From positions 4,815,501 to 4,879,500 of the forward strand of contig NZ_CP054021.1 of the NCBI RefSeq assembly GCF_005862305.2: DNA of 64,000 nt, read 5' to 3'. Origin of the DNA: Rhizobium indicum (GTDB lineage Bacteria > Pseudomonadota > Alphaproteobacteria > Rhizobiales > Rhizobiaceae). The notes beneath the pieces were generated by a model that worked only from the letters and a program-made list of their open reading frames with translations, was not told the origin of the DNA and made no database searches. Shown here piece after piece: positions 33,734-43,055 of the stretch; position 1 is the stretch's first letter, and each line of letters opens with the position of its first letter. The position numbers and the translations under genes are program-made.

Positions 33734-35890
33734 TCAGGCCGGGTTCGCGGCGGTCGCCGCACTCTGCGCTGCGAGCGTCTGCTGGGCAGCGGCTGCAACA
33801 GCGTCGTCCTTCCCGCCTGAGACCTGGACGGTCGGCACGGCGAGCTTGATGCCGTTTTCGTTGAAGGCCTGATGGATCATCCGCAGGGCTCGCCGCTTCA
33901 GCGTGAACTGCTCGCCCGGAAGCGTCATGACCTTCATCCGCAGAAGCAGGCCGGAGTCGCCCAGGCTGTCGATCCCCTGCATCTTCAGCGGCTCGATCGT
34001 GGTCGGTTTGAACTCCGGATCCTCGAACAGTTCCAGGCCGATCTTCTTGATGATCTTGCGGGCCTTCTCGATGTCGGAATCGTAGGTAATGGTGATCGTC
34101 ATCTTCTCGATCACCCAGTCGCGGCTCATATTCTGGACGGCTCCGAGTTCGCTGAACGGGACGATGTAGACCGCGCCGCGGTGGTGCCTGAGCTTGATGG
34201 ACCGCAAGCTGAAGGACTCGACGGTGCCCTTATAGCTGCCGCTCTGGATATATTCGCCAACCCGGAAGGCGTCGTCCAGCAGGTAGAACATCCCGCTGAT
34301 GACGTCCTTGACCACGGTCTGTGCCCCGAAGCCGATGGCGACGCCGACCACGCCGGCACCTGCGATCAACGGGCCGATTTCCACGCCGAGCGACGACAAT
34401 GCCATCATGATCGCGATGGCGACGAAGAGGATCATCAGGAAATTGCGAAGGATCGGCAGCAGGGTTCTGAGACGCGTGCGCCGCCGCTCCCGTTCGCTGC
34501 CGACCTCAAGGACGGCCTCGGTGTCGCCGAGCTTGCGATCGATCATGACCTTCACGACGCTCCAGGCGAGATCGACAATCAGGAGAATGATCCCAGCGCT
34601 AAGGAGGCCGCGCACGAGGCGTAGAAACGGCGAATCCTGCATCGTCATCTGCGTGAGCCTGATATCCAGGGCATCCGCGAGCAGAACGATCGCTCCGACG
34701 ATCAGCGCTGCCCTGATACCGCGCTCGACGATTACCGAGACAACGGTGCCTTTCTTGTGGCCGTCCTCTTCCTCAGCGGAAGAGCGCAGAATATTGTTGA
34801 CCGACGCCTTGGTGAGGGCGATGGCCCCGGGCAGGGCGGCACAGACCACCGCGATCCAGAACAGCTTCATGGCTCCCACCACCCATAGCAGCCAGACGGC
34901 GACGAAGTAGACCGTCCAGAGCCAGTTCCGCGCGCGCAGGCCGATCCGGCTGGCTTGGCCGGCAGACAATCGGGACGGACGTCTCCAAACAGCTTCGATG
35001 CCGATGACGAGCAGCACGAGGCCAAGCGAATAGGCCACGAGTTGCCGGGCCGGGACGGAAAAGCCGAGAGTGCCGAGCAGGCGGATGGTCACCCAGCCAA
35101 AGGCATACCAGCCAACGAGATAGCCCAGGCGTTTAGCCCAGTGGCCGGCGGCATCCTTGGTGATCGGGACGACACGGAACCGACCCTCTTCCTCCGCCCG
35201 TGGCGCCAGAAGCACGTCGAAAAACGCGCTCGCCAGGCGGAAGACGACGATCGCGAAGAGGTAACCGACGACGATCTCCCTGATAACAGGTGGCCATTGG
35301 AACAGCAGGAAGAAGCCGATGCTGCCAAGCCCGAAGGAGAGGACGTAACATGCCGCCCACAGAATCCTCGCGGCCAGTGCGATCACCCTTTCGCGAACCG
35401 TGGCAAAGGGCGCGCGTGCCATCCACGAGCGCCAGCCGGCGCTGATCCACCAGAACAGCCATTGCGCGGCCAGCCCGACGGCGACGAAGGCCGCGACCAG
35501 GAAGATCGGCCGTGTCCCGCCGTTCGCCTGGATGTCCCGTTCGAGCACGGTCCCGCCGCGCATCGTCTCCAGGGGAAAGGATTGGATAGCGCCGAGAAGG
35601 CCGGAGGCGTGGGCACGGAACCGCATCGCGAATTCCGAGAATGAAGGGTCGGCGTTCGGGGTTTCAGAGGGCGTCTCCGCCGCGGTCTTGGCTGCTTGCG
35701 ACTGCTGCTGCAGGAAGCGTTGGACATCAGGATCCGAGAACATCCCGATAAAGCGCTGGACGCTTTCCGGCTGTGGGCTTGCAGGCGTCACGCTCTGCGC
35801 CACGGCAATAGAGGCACAAAGGAGAACCGACGCCAGGGCAGCCCCAGTGAAAAGCGGTCTAAATATGCGGATCTTGGAAAGTAGTGGCAT
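33734..35890 (-). CDS. MscS-family mechanosensitive ion channel (YbiO/YnaI-like)
   Basis: This 718-residue protein has a signal peptide ending near SIAVAQ, a short periplasmic domain, about ten membrane segments, and the MscS core: IAGAGVVGVAIGFGAQTVVK pore helix, LLDDAFRVGEYI, and YIVPFSELG. The C-terminal cage is followed by an Ala-rich tail. It probably gates on membrane tension. It is the second MscS paralogue in the window. It lies upstream of the DUF900 hydrolase region of the stress island, 47 bp from that gene's stop, on the same strand. Confidence 0.92.
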   Translation of the reverse strand: MPLLSKIRIFRPLFTGAALASVLLCASIAVAQSVTPASPQPESVQRFIGMFSDPDVQRFLQQQSQAAKTAAETPSETPNADPSFSEFAMRFRAHASGLLGAIQSFPLETMRGGTVLERDIQANGGTRPIFLVAAFVAVGLAAQWLFWWISAGWRSWMARAPFATVRERVIALAARILWAACYVLSFGLGSIGFFLLFQWPPVIREIVVGYLFAIVVFRLASAFFDVLLAPRAEEEGRFRVVPITKDAAGHWAKRLGYLVGWYAFGWVTIRLLGTLGFSVPARQLVAYSLGLVLLVIGIEAVWRRPSRLSAGQASRIGLRARNWLWTVYFVAVWLLWVVGAMKLFWIAVVCAALPGAIALTKASVNNILRSSAEEEDGHKKGTVVSVIVERGIRAALIVGAIVLLADALDIRLTQMTMQDSPFLRLVRGLLSAGIILLIVDLAWSVVKVMIDRKLGDTEAVLEVGSERERRRTRLRTLLPILRNFLMILFVAIAIMMALSSLGVEIGPLIAGAGVVGVAIGFGAQTVVKDVISGMFYLLDDAFRVGEYIQSGSYKGTVESFSLRSIKLRHHRGAVYIVPFSELGAVQNMSRDWVIEKMTITITYDSDIEKARKIIKKIGLELFEDPEFKPTTIEPLKMQGIDSLGDSGLLLRMKVMTLPGEQFTLKRRALRMIHQAFNENGIKLAVPTVQVSGGKDDAVAAAAQQTLAAQSAATAANPA

Positions 35891-35937
35891 TGTCTATCCT
35901 GATCTCTATGAACGTCAGTTTGCCGGTTCCCGAACCG

Positions 35938-37248
35938 TCACTGCCTGCACGACTCCTTCGATCGGCCTCTGGCCATGCAGTCGGGCGCTCGCGGCTGCGT
36001 ACCCACAGGACCCGTGAGGCCGCTGACTTGGCCGGCGTAGTTATCTCTGGTATCCGCATCGACGACGGCGACCGGGGCGGCAAGGATCAGGCCGGCTGCG
36101 CTGCCTGCCGCCGCCGCAGTGCTCGTCGTCGCGGCAAGGATCTTGTCCCCGAGCCCGACCTTGCTGTCGGTCAGCGTCTGGCCGTCGGAAATCCGCGCGC
36201 CGATGAGTTGAACGACCTCGGGCGATTCCGCAAATTTTCCGTGGTTCAGCCTGTCGCCCGCCTTGACCTTGGTGAGGTCGATCACCGTGATCTGGCTGTC
36301 GGCCAGTTCCTTCTTGAATGGGGCCTGCTCGGGATCGATGGCGCCGAGTCTAGCGACGTCGCCCCATACCCTGCGGGATACCGCGAGGGCACGATCGTCT
36401 CGCGAAACGAACAGGGTGAACTTAGGATGCTGCTTGCCCATGTCGATGATCTGCTGGCGGAAGACATCGACATCCACATCGGGCGAGGCCAGCATGACAT
36501 TCTCGAACTTGGCAGGGAGGCGGCCGTTGCGGATCGCCATCTGGCGAAGCGCTTCCAGCGCCAGCCAGTTCCCCATGGAATGCGCCAGGATCGAGACTTC
36601 CTTCACCTCTGGGTCTTTGGCGAGATACTGGAAAAGTGTCTCCAAGGCGTTGCGCGTGTAGTTCGTGCTCTCCCTGTCATATCCGTATGCCAGCAGGCTG
36701 CCGCGCGACGGCCATGTCACCAGCACGGGCGCACTATGGACACCGGAATCCTTGATGATCTGGGCGAAGCGATAGACGGAATCTTCGAAACGGTTGTTGA
36801 AGCCATGGATGAATACCAGCACGCTGCGGTCGCGGCTCTTCCTGACTGAGGCGCTCAGCCATTTCTTGGCGTCGTCGCGCGTGATCTCCTCGGCTTTCAA
36901 GGTTGCGAAGTCGGTTGCCGGGTTGGATGGAAGTCTCCTCGGCCAGGCGACTTCGCCGATTTTGCGGACGTTCGCTGGGGGAATGGACACCGTGATGTCG
37001 GCAAAGGCCGGGGCGAGCGCGCGCTCGCCAGTGAACATCTCGCCTTTTATCGTGGAGCGGCTGCGCGTCGTGGTTACGAGTATATCGACTTTGGTGGAGT
37101 TCGGCGCGCTATCGGCAACGGGGATGAGTACGTTCTTGGGGTGGCCGCCACATCCGGCCAATGCGCAGAGCAGCAGGAGAGCCGAGATCCATTTCAGACC
37201 TGGGGAGGGGCTTGGTCGAATTCGGCCATCGTGACATTTTGTGCTCAC
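35938..37248 (-). CDS. DUF900-family alpha/beta hydrolase lipoprotein
   Basis: The 436-residue protein has a lipobox LLCALAGC, so it should be lipid-anchored in the envelope. The hydrolase fold is DUF900-like: VLVFIHGFNNRFEDSVYR, TWPSRGSLLAYGYDRES and the nucleophile serine in ILAHSMGNWLALEAL. Esterase or lipase activity is likely, with an unknown substrate. A half-copy of the island palindrome (GTATGTTAC at 37366) lies about 118 bp upstream. A C-terminal Ala-rich region (TTSTAAAAGSAAGLILAAP) may touch the membrane. Confidence 0.87.
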   Translation of the reverse strand: MSTKCHDGRIRPSPSPGLKWISALLLLCALAGCGGHPKNVLIPVADSAPNSTKVDILVTTTRSRSTIKGEMFTGERALAPAFADITVSIPPANVRKIGEVAWPRRLPSNPATDFATLKAEEITRDDAKKWLSASVRKSRDRSVLVFIHGFNNRFEDSVYRFAQIIKDSGVHSAPVLVTWPSRGSLLAYGYDRESTNYTRNALETLFQYLAKDPEVKEVSILAHSMGNWLALEALRQMAIRNGRLPAKFENVMLASPDVDVDVFRQQIIDMGKQHPKFTLFVSRDDRALAVSRRVWGDVARLGAIDPEQAPFKKELADSQITVIDLTKVKAGDRLNHGKFAESPEVVQLIGARISDGQTLTDSKVGLGDKILAATTSTAAAAGSAAGLILAAPVAVVDADTRDNYAGQVSGLTGPVGTQPRAPDCMARGRSKESCRQ

Positions 37249-37365
37249 TGTTGTTCCTCATAGCCCTGTCAAGTTCGGGCAGGCCTCGACGCCACGCGCC
37301 GCGGCGGTCGAAGTCGGCACTAGGCGAGACTATGCGAAGACGAGATGGCTTACCCGTATGATCGG

Positions 37366-37374
37366 GTATGTTAC
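37366..37374. promoter_or_regulatory. Half-site of the GTATGTTAC palindrome
   Basis: GTATGTTAC occurs once here, followed by GGTCGG rather than the mirrored arm. It lies about 118 bp upstream of the DUF900 lipoprotein gene. A separate small palindrome, ACCCG-N6-CGGGT, overlaps it at 37352-37367. It is weak evidence alone but matches full sites at 39253, 39649 and 45970. Confidence 0.35.
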
Positions 37375-37390
37375 GGTCGGGGAGACAGTG

Positions 37391-39211
37391 TCAGCGGGGT
37401 TGCAGATCCGAGGTGGCGGCGCTCGACGCAATTGCATCGGGATCGGGCACCGTCATCCCCGCCTCGCGAAGTCCTTCGATCAGGCGGTCGCGATCTTCAG
37501 GCTGCATGTTGCGCATCGCGAGTTCCGTTACAATGTTCGGCAGGAAGTCAGGTCGCATGCTGACGAACACCTGTCCTTCCCGGCGGGCGTCGTCCATCAT
37601 GCCTGCCTCGGCGTAGATGATGGCGGCGACAACATGGAAGAGAGGGAACTTCTGCATGTTCGCCTGCCTGATCTCCAGTACGGCGGTTTGGTTGTCGCGG
37701 AGCATGTAGGCGGCCAGGGCTCGCGTTCCGTGGTAGAAGCCGCCGCTGCCTGGATTGAGGGCGATGGCCTGGTCGAGGAGGGCTGCTCCACGCTGCCACT
37801 GGCCAGCGATCGCAAGCCGCGTTCCGAACTCGCCCATCAGTTCGGTGTCATTGGGGTTGGTGGCGAGCGCCTGCTCGCCCACCCGAAGTGATTCAGCGAG
37901 CTGCCTGTCGAAGAACAGCGCCGTCATCAGCGCTTGTAGTCCGCGTGTATTGTTCGGATCGATCTGCGTTGCGCGCCTGGCGGCATCGAGTGCACGCTGT
38001 ATGGCTGAACCCTGGCCCGGTGTCGGATTGAACTTGTAGCGGTCCTCATCGAGATAGACGATCGACAGCATTGCCCAGGCGGTCGCGTAGCTCGGAAACC
38101 GCGCCAGTGCGGCCTCGAGGCAATCCCGGACGCGCGCATGTGCTTCGCCGCTCAGTTCCGAACGATAGGCATAGAAGCGCAGAGTGCACTCATACGCACC
38201 GAGATCGTCCGGCGGCGGACTGGCGGAGTCGACCTGTGCCATGACCCCGTAGGGTTGGGCAATGGCGGTCGCCACCTTTCTGGCGACATCCGTCTGGATC
38301 GCAAACAGGTCTCCTGATGCGAGATCATTGTCATAGTTCTCCGACCAGAGGATCTCGCCGTCCGACGTATCGAGCAATCTGGCCGTCACACGAAGACGCT
38401 TGCCCGACGTGCGTACCCCGCCGGCAAGGAGATAGCGTGCGCCGAATTCGGCCCGGATCTCCGATGCGCCCACATCCGCGGGAAGGGACTTGGAGGTCTC
38501 GCGGCCGAAGACCTTGATCTCCTTGAACCGTGGCAGGATGGTCATCAGTTCCTCGGTCAGGCCGGCAGTGTAGAGCTGCGCCTCCGGCCCTTCGCCGAGA
38601 TTGGCAAACGGGGCTATCACGAGGGCCGGGCGATCGGGCGAAAGGCTCGAAACGCGTTCGAGCGACGGAGCGGGTGACCGTGTCCCGATCCAATAGAGCG
38701 AAATAGCCACCGCAGCGAGGGCAGCGGCACCCGGCAATAGGACCCGCCTTGCGCGCAACCAACGTCCGGAGCGAACCTCAGAGGGCGATGTTTCGTCAGC
38801 TTCGTCATCTCCAGCGTCGACTGACGCCGGACAGGACCAGGTGAAGGTTGGAACATATCCGCCTTTGGGAATGTCGATCCTGACCGGATCATGCTGTCCG
38901 GCGACGAGATAATAGCGCTCGAGTGATCGCCGCAACCGCCCAGCCTCGATCCTGACCACCGGATCGTCCTGGGTGAAGCCGGCATCTCGGCCGAAGACCT
39001 CGATCGCGATCGAATAGGCTTTGATCCGGTTGCCCCGACCCTCAAGGGTTTCCGAGACGACATAGCGGAGAAACGCTGCGGCGCGCCCGATGCCTGGAAA
39101 TTCGGGGCTGGAGACGACACGTTCCAGTTGCTCCCTGATATCGTCGGCTTGAGGCGCCGGCCCTAAAAGAATGGGTGCTGCAGACCCCTCTGCTGGTATC
39201 CACGTCTGCAT
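37391..39211 (-). CDS. Membrane regulator-like protein: wHTH-like N-terminus, TolB-like domain and TPR repeats
   Basis: The 606-residue protein begins (about 15-110) with a domain common to proteins mis-named adenylate cyclase: FLRYVVSETLEGRGNRIKAY, EVFGRDAGFTQDDPVVR, RIEAGRLRRSLERYY. I read this as a winged-helix-like module. One membrane span (PGAAALAAVAISLYWIG, about 145-162) follows. The periplasmic part has a TolB-N-like/FlgO-like sheet (ALVIAPFANLGEGPEAQLYT) and TPR helices. There is no cyclase catalytic domain. The CadC-like topology suggests a one-component membrane regulator. The full GTATGTTAC palindrome lies 42-60 bp upstream, consistent with self-control. The ATG at 39211 is chosen; the long ORF start at 39640 overlaps the divergent gene. 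Confidence 0.78.
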   Translation of the reverse strand: MQTWIPAEGSAAPILLGPAPQADDIREQLERVVSSPEFPGIGRAAAFLRYVVSETLEGRGNRIKAYSIAIEVFGRDAGFTQDDPVVRIEAGRLRRSLERYYLVAGQHDPVRIDIPKGGYVPTFTWSCPASVDAGDDEADETSPSEVRSGRWLRARRVLLPGAAALAAVAISLYWIGTRSPAPSLERVSSLSPDRPALVIAPFANLGEGPEAQLYTAGLTEELMTILPRFKEIKVFGRETSKSLPADVGASEIRAEFGARYLLAGGVRTSGKRLRVTARLLDTSDGEILWSENYDNDLASGDLFAIQTDVARKVATAIAQPYGVMAQVDSASPPPDDLGAYECTLRFYAYRSELSGEAHARVRDCLEAALARFPSYATAWAMLSIVYLDEDRYKFNPTPGQGSAIQRALDAARRATQIDPNNTRGLQALMTALFFDRQLAESLRVGEQALATNPNDTELMGEFGTRLAIAGQWQRGAALLDQAIALNPGSGGFYHGTRALAAYMLRDNQTAVLEIRQANMQKFPLFHVVAAIIYAEAGMMDDARREGQVFVSMRPDFLPNIVTELAMRNMQPEDRDRLIEGLREAGMTVPDPDAIASSAATSDLQPR

Positions 39212-39252
39212 GTCTGCCCCAATCCCCCGTTGAGTCACGTCACTGCCAGACC

Positions 39253-39271
39253 GTATGTTACGGTAACATAC
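39253..39271. promoter_or_regulatory. Perfect 19-bp palindrome GTATGTTAC-G-GTAACATAC
   Basis: Both 9-base arms are perfect around a central G. The site lies in the 142-bp divergent gap between the membrane regulator gene and the small gene at 39354. It is the best match to a motif also at 39649, 45970 and (half) 37366, so it is a candidate operator for the island. Confidence 0.7.
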
Positions 39272-39353
39272 TCCACGAACCCTGCGTCGTCCATGAAGAT
39301 TGGGCCGGGCACACGTTGCAAAGGCAGCGTCCAAATGCCGTGAGGAGTAAACC

Positions 39354-39608
39354 ATGGACGAAGGCATGACCGCAGTCCGTCGGCAATTTCCAGCCAGGAT
39401 CAAGGCGATCGATGATCTCTCTGCCCGCAGTGAGGATTTTCGGGAAATATGCAGGGACTTTGCCGACGCCCAATCGGCGCTGCAGAAATGGAACGTCTCA
39501 ACCGACCCAAAGCGCGGCGAGCGCGTCGTCGAATACCAGGAGCTGATCGCAGAACTCTCCAAGGAGATAGAGGGCGCGCTTGACGCCTCGCTACCGCCAC
39601 CTCGCTGA
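39354..39608 (+). CDS. Small helical protein of unknown function
   Basis: This 84-residue, probably soluble, charged all-helical protein has the core SEDFREICRDFADAQSALQKW and EYQELIAELSKEIEGAL. It is divergent from the regulator and shares its palindrome. I recall similar small proteins in other rhizobia but no function. The ORF has normal rhizobial codon bias, and a second site (39649) lies just downstream of it. Confidence 0.7.
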   Translation: MDEGMTAVRRQFPARIKAIDDLSARSEDFREICRDFADAQSALQKWNVSTDPKRGERVVEYQELIAELSKEIEGALDASLPPPR

Positions 39609-39648
39609 TATACGCGACCGCCCCCCGGGCGGCCAGCCATCGCGAGGC

Positions 39649-39667
39649 GTATGTTACGGTTACCTAC
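39649..39667. promoter_or_regulatory. Imperfect copy of the GTATGTTAC palindrome
   Basis: The left arm is perfect (GTATGTTAC), the centre is G, and the right arm GTTACCTAC matches 7 of 9. It lies about 96 bp upstream of the HlyD/EmrA-like gene. It is therefore placed to control the efflux pair. Confidence 0.55.
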
Positions 39668-39762
39668 TTGCGTTCCATCGCCCGGTAACGACCATCGCGA
39701 CAGACGTCCGGCGTTGAAACTTTACGCTTCCACGAAACGAAACGCTTCCGAAGGATATTGCC

Positions 39763-40869
39763 GTGGTTTCCGAAAACTTGGACGAGCCTGCCATTTCCCC
39801 AGCGCCTCGGAATCCACTCCGCAGGATAGCCCTCATTGTCGTCCTTCTGGCGCTCGTCCTGTTCGTCCTCTCCGTCTTCATGGAGCGGCGCACGCCATCT
39901 ACCTCGCAGGCTCAAGTTCAGGCCTATATCGTCGGCATCGCGCCCGAAGTCACCGGCCGGGTGGTGGAAGTGGGAGTCGTCGACAACTCGAGGGTCGACG
40001 CCGATCAGGTTCTCTTCCGTATCGATCCCGAGCGCTACGAGCTCGCGGTCAGTGAGGCCGAGGCGAGCCTTGCAAGTGTCGGCCAGTCGATGGGCGCGTC
40101 AACGGCCGCTGTCGATGCGGCGCAGGCAAAGCTCGTAACGGCCCAGGTCGATCGGGACAATCTTCGCGAACAATCTGCGCGCGCCGAAGAGCTGCAAAAG
40201 AGGGGCGTGTATTCCAAAGCGCGGGCTGATTCAACCAAATCGGCTTTCGGTCAGTCAGAGGCGGCCGTCACCGGTGCTGAGGCCGAGCTGGCCAAGGCCA
40301 AGGAGCAGCTCGGGCCGAGCGGAAATGACAATCCGCAGCTCCGGGCAGCTCTGGCAGCACTCGAAAAGGCACGACTCGATCTGGTGCGGACCACCGTTCA
40401 GGCACCCTCGGCCGGGGTCGTGACCAACCTCCAACTTACAACCGGTAAGGTCGTGTCGGCTGGACAGCCAGCCATGACCTTCATCGATGCTGGCACGATC
40501 TGGATCACCGCCGCCTTCAAGGAGAACAGCCTTGAGAATGTAGCAGTCGGCAACCGGGCGGAAGTCCTTTTCGACGCGCTTCCCGGTCGGGTGTTTCCGG
40601 CGCAAGTCGAGAGCGTTGGTTTCGGCGTATCGCAGGGCAGCACGGACCCGAACACCGGATTGCCGACGATCCGGAGTGATAGCGGCTGGGTCCAGGAGCC
40701 GCAGCGGTTTCCAGTCCGGCTCATCATCGAGGAGGCGCAGCGGCCCAAGGGCGGCGTGCGCTACGGCTCGCAGGCGACCGTCGTCATCTACACGGGCGAC
40801 AACCCGATCACCAATGCCTGGGGATCGCTCTGGATCCGCATCGTGTCGGTGCTGACCTATGTTCGCTGA
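39763..40869 (+). CDS. HlyD/EmrA-family membrane fusion protein
   Basis: This 368-residue protein has one N-terminal membrane anchor (about 28-46, IALIVVLLALVLFVLSVFM). A lipoyl half-motif (QAYIVGIAPEVTGRVVEVGV), a long coiled-coil hairpin (about 85-190) and the second half-motif (TVQAPSAGVVTNLQLTTGK) follow, then beta-barrel repeats. It is the periplasmic adaptor for the DUF2955 membrane protein encoded by the overlapping next gene. This pair resembles AaeAB aromatic-acid efflux. An outer-membrane partner is not in the window. Confidence 0.9.
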   Translation: MVSENLDEPAISPAPRNPLRRIALIVVLLALVLFVLSVFMERRTPSTSQAQVQAYIVGIAPEVTGRVVEVGVVDNSRVDADQVLFRIDPERYELAVSEAEASLASVGQSMGASTAAVDAAQAKLVTAQVDRDNLREQSARAEELQKRGVYSKARADSTKSAFGQSEAAVTGAEAELAKAKEQLGPSGNDNPQLRAALAALEKARLDLVRTTVQAPSAGVVTNLQLTTGKVVSAGQPAMTFIDAGTIWITAAFKENSLENVAVGNRAEVLFDALPGRVFPAQVESVGFGVSQGSTDPNTGLPTIRSDSGWVQEPQRFPVRLIIEEAQRPKGGVRYGSQATVVIYTGDNPITNAWGSLWIRIVSVLTYVR

Positions 40870-41887
40870 GAGGAGCCCCGCGGTCGAGCAGCAGAAACGC
40901 AAGGGGCTTCGGGTTGCGTTCGCGGTCTCCATCGGCTTCACGCTGGCAGTCTATGCCGGGGCCATCGTGCCGTTCCTCGGTCCGCTCTTTGCCGCCCAGT
41001 TTCTGCTCGGCAGCTCGCGGCCCATGCCGCTCGGCAAGACCATCGGCGCGGCGATCGTCATCCTGATCGCCGGGATGGCGATGATGGTTCTGACCAACGT
41101 GCTCGGCGACCGTCCGGCGCCGTTCCTTCTGATCCTGGGGCTAACTTATTTTGCGTGCTTCGCCGCACAGTCGACGGGAAAGGGAGGACCGGCCGTCTTT
41201 CTCGTGCTCGTTGTTTCGATCATCGTGCCTCTGCTCGGCATCCTGAACAAGGAGCTCGCCAATTCCATCCTGTCCATCCTGGTCGCCGGGGTGTTGTCAG
41301 GTGCGGTTCTGATGTGGCTCGCCCATGCGGTCTTTCCCGAGCCGTTCTCCCAGGAGGTCGAGGCGGTGGCGATCGACGAGCGGCCGCCGGCCTTGCTTCG
41401 GGCGCTGGCAAACACAGTCATCCTCTTGGGCTCCGTCGTGATCTGCCTGACGAGCGACAACCTGACGGCTGCGGCAGTCATTCCGATCACCGTGGCGTCG
41501 TTGCTCGGACAGCTCGACGTTGGCGCGAGCGGGCGGGCAGCGATGGGGCTCGTGCTCGTCAATCTGTTTGGTGGGGTGCTCGCCTCCGTCGCTTATGCCG
41601 CGCTGTCGCTGCGCCCTAATCTCCTCTCGATCTTCCTCATCGTTCTCGTTGTCGTCCTCCTGCTCGGAGGGCGCGCAGCTGCCCGGTCAAAGGACGCCCC
41701 GGTTTTTGCTGGCGCCCTGACGACATTCCTGATCCTCTTTGGCCTCGGGGTCTCGCCTCTGCCGGGGAGTGCGGCAGAATCCTTCGCCACCCGTATCGTC
41801 TATGTCGCGGCGGCCTTGATCTACGCACTTCTATTTGCCGCGATCCTGTGGCCACGGGCCAGCAACGCGGAGAGGATTTCGGCATGA
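40859..41887 (+). CDS. DUF2955 (AaeB/FUSC-like) inner-membrane efflux protein
   Basis: This 342-residue protein has about ten predicted helices. Its opening (RVAFAVSIGFTLAVYAGAIV) and two similar halves are typical of the fusaric-acid/AaeB-type family DUF2955. Its start lies 11 bp inside the HlyD gene. It likely exports small aromatic or amphipathic compounds with the adaptor. A shift in the repeat-rich spacer after 41888 ends the unit. Confidence 0.87.
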   Translation: MFAERSPAVEQQKRKGLRVAFAVSIGFTLAVYAGAIVPFLGPLFAAQFLLGSSRPMPLGKTIGAAIVILIAGMAMMVLTNVLGDRPAPFLLILGLTYFACFAAQSTGKGGPAVFLVLVVSIIVPLLGILNKELANSILSILVAGVLSGAVLMWLAHAVFPEPFSQEVEAVAIDERPPALLRALANTVILLGSVVICLTSDNLTAAAVIPITVASLLGQLDVGASGRAAMGLVLVNLFGGVLASVAYAALSLRPNLLSIFLIVLVVVLLLGGRAAARSKDAPVFAGALTTFLILFGLGVSPLPGSAAESFATRIVYVAAALIYALLFAAILWPRASNAERISA

Positions 41888-41974
41888 CGCACTTTGCTTC
41901 GGCAGCGACCTGAAAAGCTAAGCGTGCCCCAATCCTTCAGATCTGCTCCTCGCGCTTTAGGACTTTCTTTTTAC

Positions 41975-42019
41975 GCATGTCGTTATCGCAAAACCGCTGC
42001 ACACTTTTGCGCGACATGC
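41975..42019. repeat. Palindromic repeat, RIME-like copy
   Basis: Arms GCATGTCG (41975-41982) and CGACATGC (42012-42019), with inner GCAAAA/TTTTGC, enclose a CCGCTGCACAC core. The layout is the same as in the 13777-13826 copy. It abuts the stop codon of the SDR gene and may terminate both converging transcripts. Confidence 0.65.
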
Positions 42020-42020
42020 A

Positions 42021-42881
42021 TTAGCCGCCGGTTTCGAAACCGGGGTAAAGCGTCATTCCACCGTCGACATAGATCGTCGATCCGACGATGTAATCGGTGA
42101 AATCAGACGCAAGCCACACCGCGGTCCGGCCGATCTCTTCCGCCTCGCCGATGCGCTTGTACGGGATGAGCTTCATCAGCTCAGCGTAGGCTTCCGAGGT
42201 TTGCCAGGCGCTAGTATTGATTGGCGTGCGAATTGCGCCGGGGGCGATGCTGTTGACGCGGATGCGCTTTTCGGCGACCTCCTGGGCTAGGCTTTTCATA
42301 AGGAGCATCAGTCCGCCTTTCGACGCCGCATAGTTCACGTGTCCGGCCCAGGGAATGACTTCATGGACCGAGCTGATGAATACGATCTTGCCGGCTGCCA
42401 CGGAAACATCAGGCCGTACGCCCCGCCGGAGAAACTCCCGGACGGCCGCGCGCGAACATAGAAACGCGCCCTTGAGGTTGACGTTCATGACGGTGTCCCA
42501 TTGGGCGCTCGTCATCTCGTGAAAGGGGGCATCCCTCTGAAGTCCGGCGTTGTTGACGAACACGTCGACCGTGCCGAACTCCTCGACGGCGGTCGCGAAC
42601 ATCGCCTCGACCTGCGCCTCGTTGGAAACGTCGGCCGCGACCGCAAGCGCGCGCCCGCCGCCCTGTTGAATCTCGTCGACGACCTGCGTGGCGTCCTCTG
42701 GGGCCGTGACGTAGTTGACGACCACGTTCGCTCCCGCCTTGCCGAGAGCGAGGGCGATCCCACGGCCGATCCCGGAATTGGCGCCGGTGACGAGGGCAGT
42801 CTGCCCCTTCAGCAGATGGACCGGTGGCAGGGTTGGAATCACCGGCTGAGGCAACTGCCGGTTCTCGTAGTAACTTTCCAT
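42021..42881 (-). CDS. SDR-family oxidoreductase (glucose 1-dehydrogenase-like)
   Basis: This 286-residue classical short-chain dehydrogenase has the NAD(P) motif TGANSGIG, the structural NNAG, the catalytic serine in FISSVHE and the YAASK pair. Its N-terminal extension of about 28 residues (ESYYENRQLPQPVIPTLPPV) is of the kind seen in YhdF/YhxC-like stress SDRs. The ATG at 42881 has GAGGAG eight bases in front. The substrate is unknown; glucose dehydrogenase is the usual database name. It lies in the stress island next to a glucosidase. Confidence 0.9.
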   Translation of the reverse strand: MESYYENRQLPQPVIPTLPPVHLLKGQTALVTGANSGIGRGIALALGKAGANVVVNYVTAPEDATQVVDEIQQGGGRALAVAADVSNEAQVEAMFATAVEEFGTVDVFVNNAGLQRDAPFHEMTSAQWDTVMNVNLKGAFLCSRAAVREFLRRGVRPDVSVAAGKIVFISSVHEVIPWAGHVNYAASKGGLMLLMKSLAQEVAEKRIRVNSIAPGAIRTPINTSAWQTSEAYAELMKLIPYKRIGEAEEIGRTAVWLASDFTDYIVGSTIYVDGGMTLYPGFETGG

Positions 42882-43007
42882 GATGACCACTCCTCATTTG
42901 CCGGAGCCGAGCTGTCCGGTGTATATTCGATCGGCGCCGCCGAGCATTTGCCCTTGAGCGCTTCCGTTTTTCTTAGAATCAGGGAAGCATTCTATCTCTT
43001 TGTTTTC

Positions 43008-43055
43008 ACGCAATTCCGGACGCAAAACCGCTGCGCACTTGTGCTGAAATTTCTC
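43008..43055. repeat. Degenerate RIME-like palindrome
   Basis: A sequence of the form ACGCAATTCCGGACGCAAAA-CCGCTGCGCAC-TTGTGCTGAAATTT matches the repeat at 41975 but with decayed pairing in the right arm. It touches the 3' end of the GH63 gene. Confidence 0.55.

Noticed and set aside
37391..39211. Adenylate cyclase
   Set aside because: The usual database name, but no class III cyclase catalytic domain is present.
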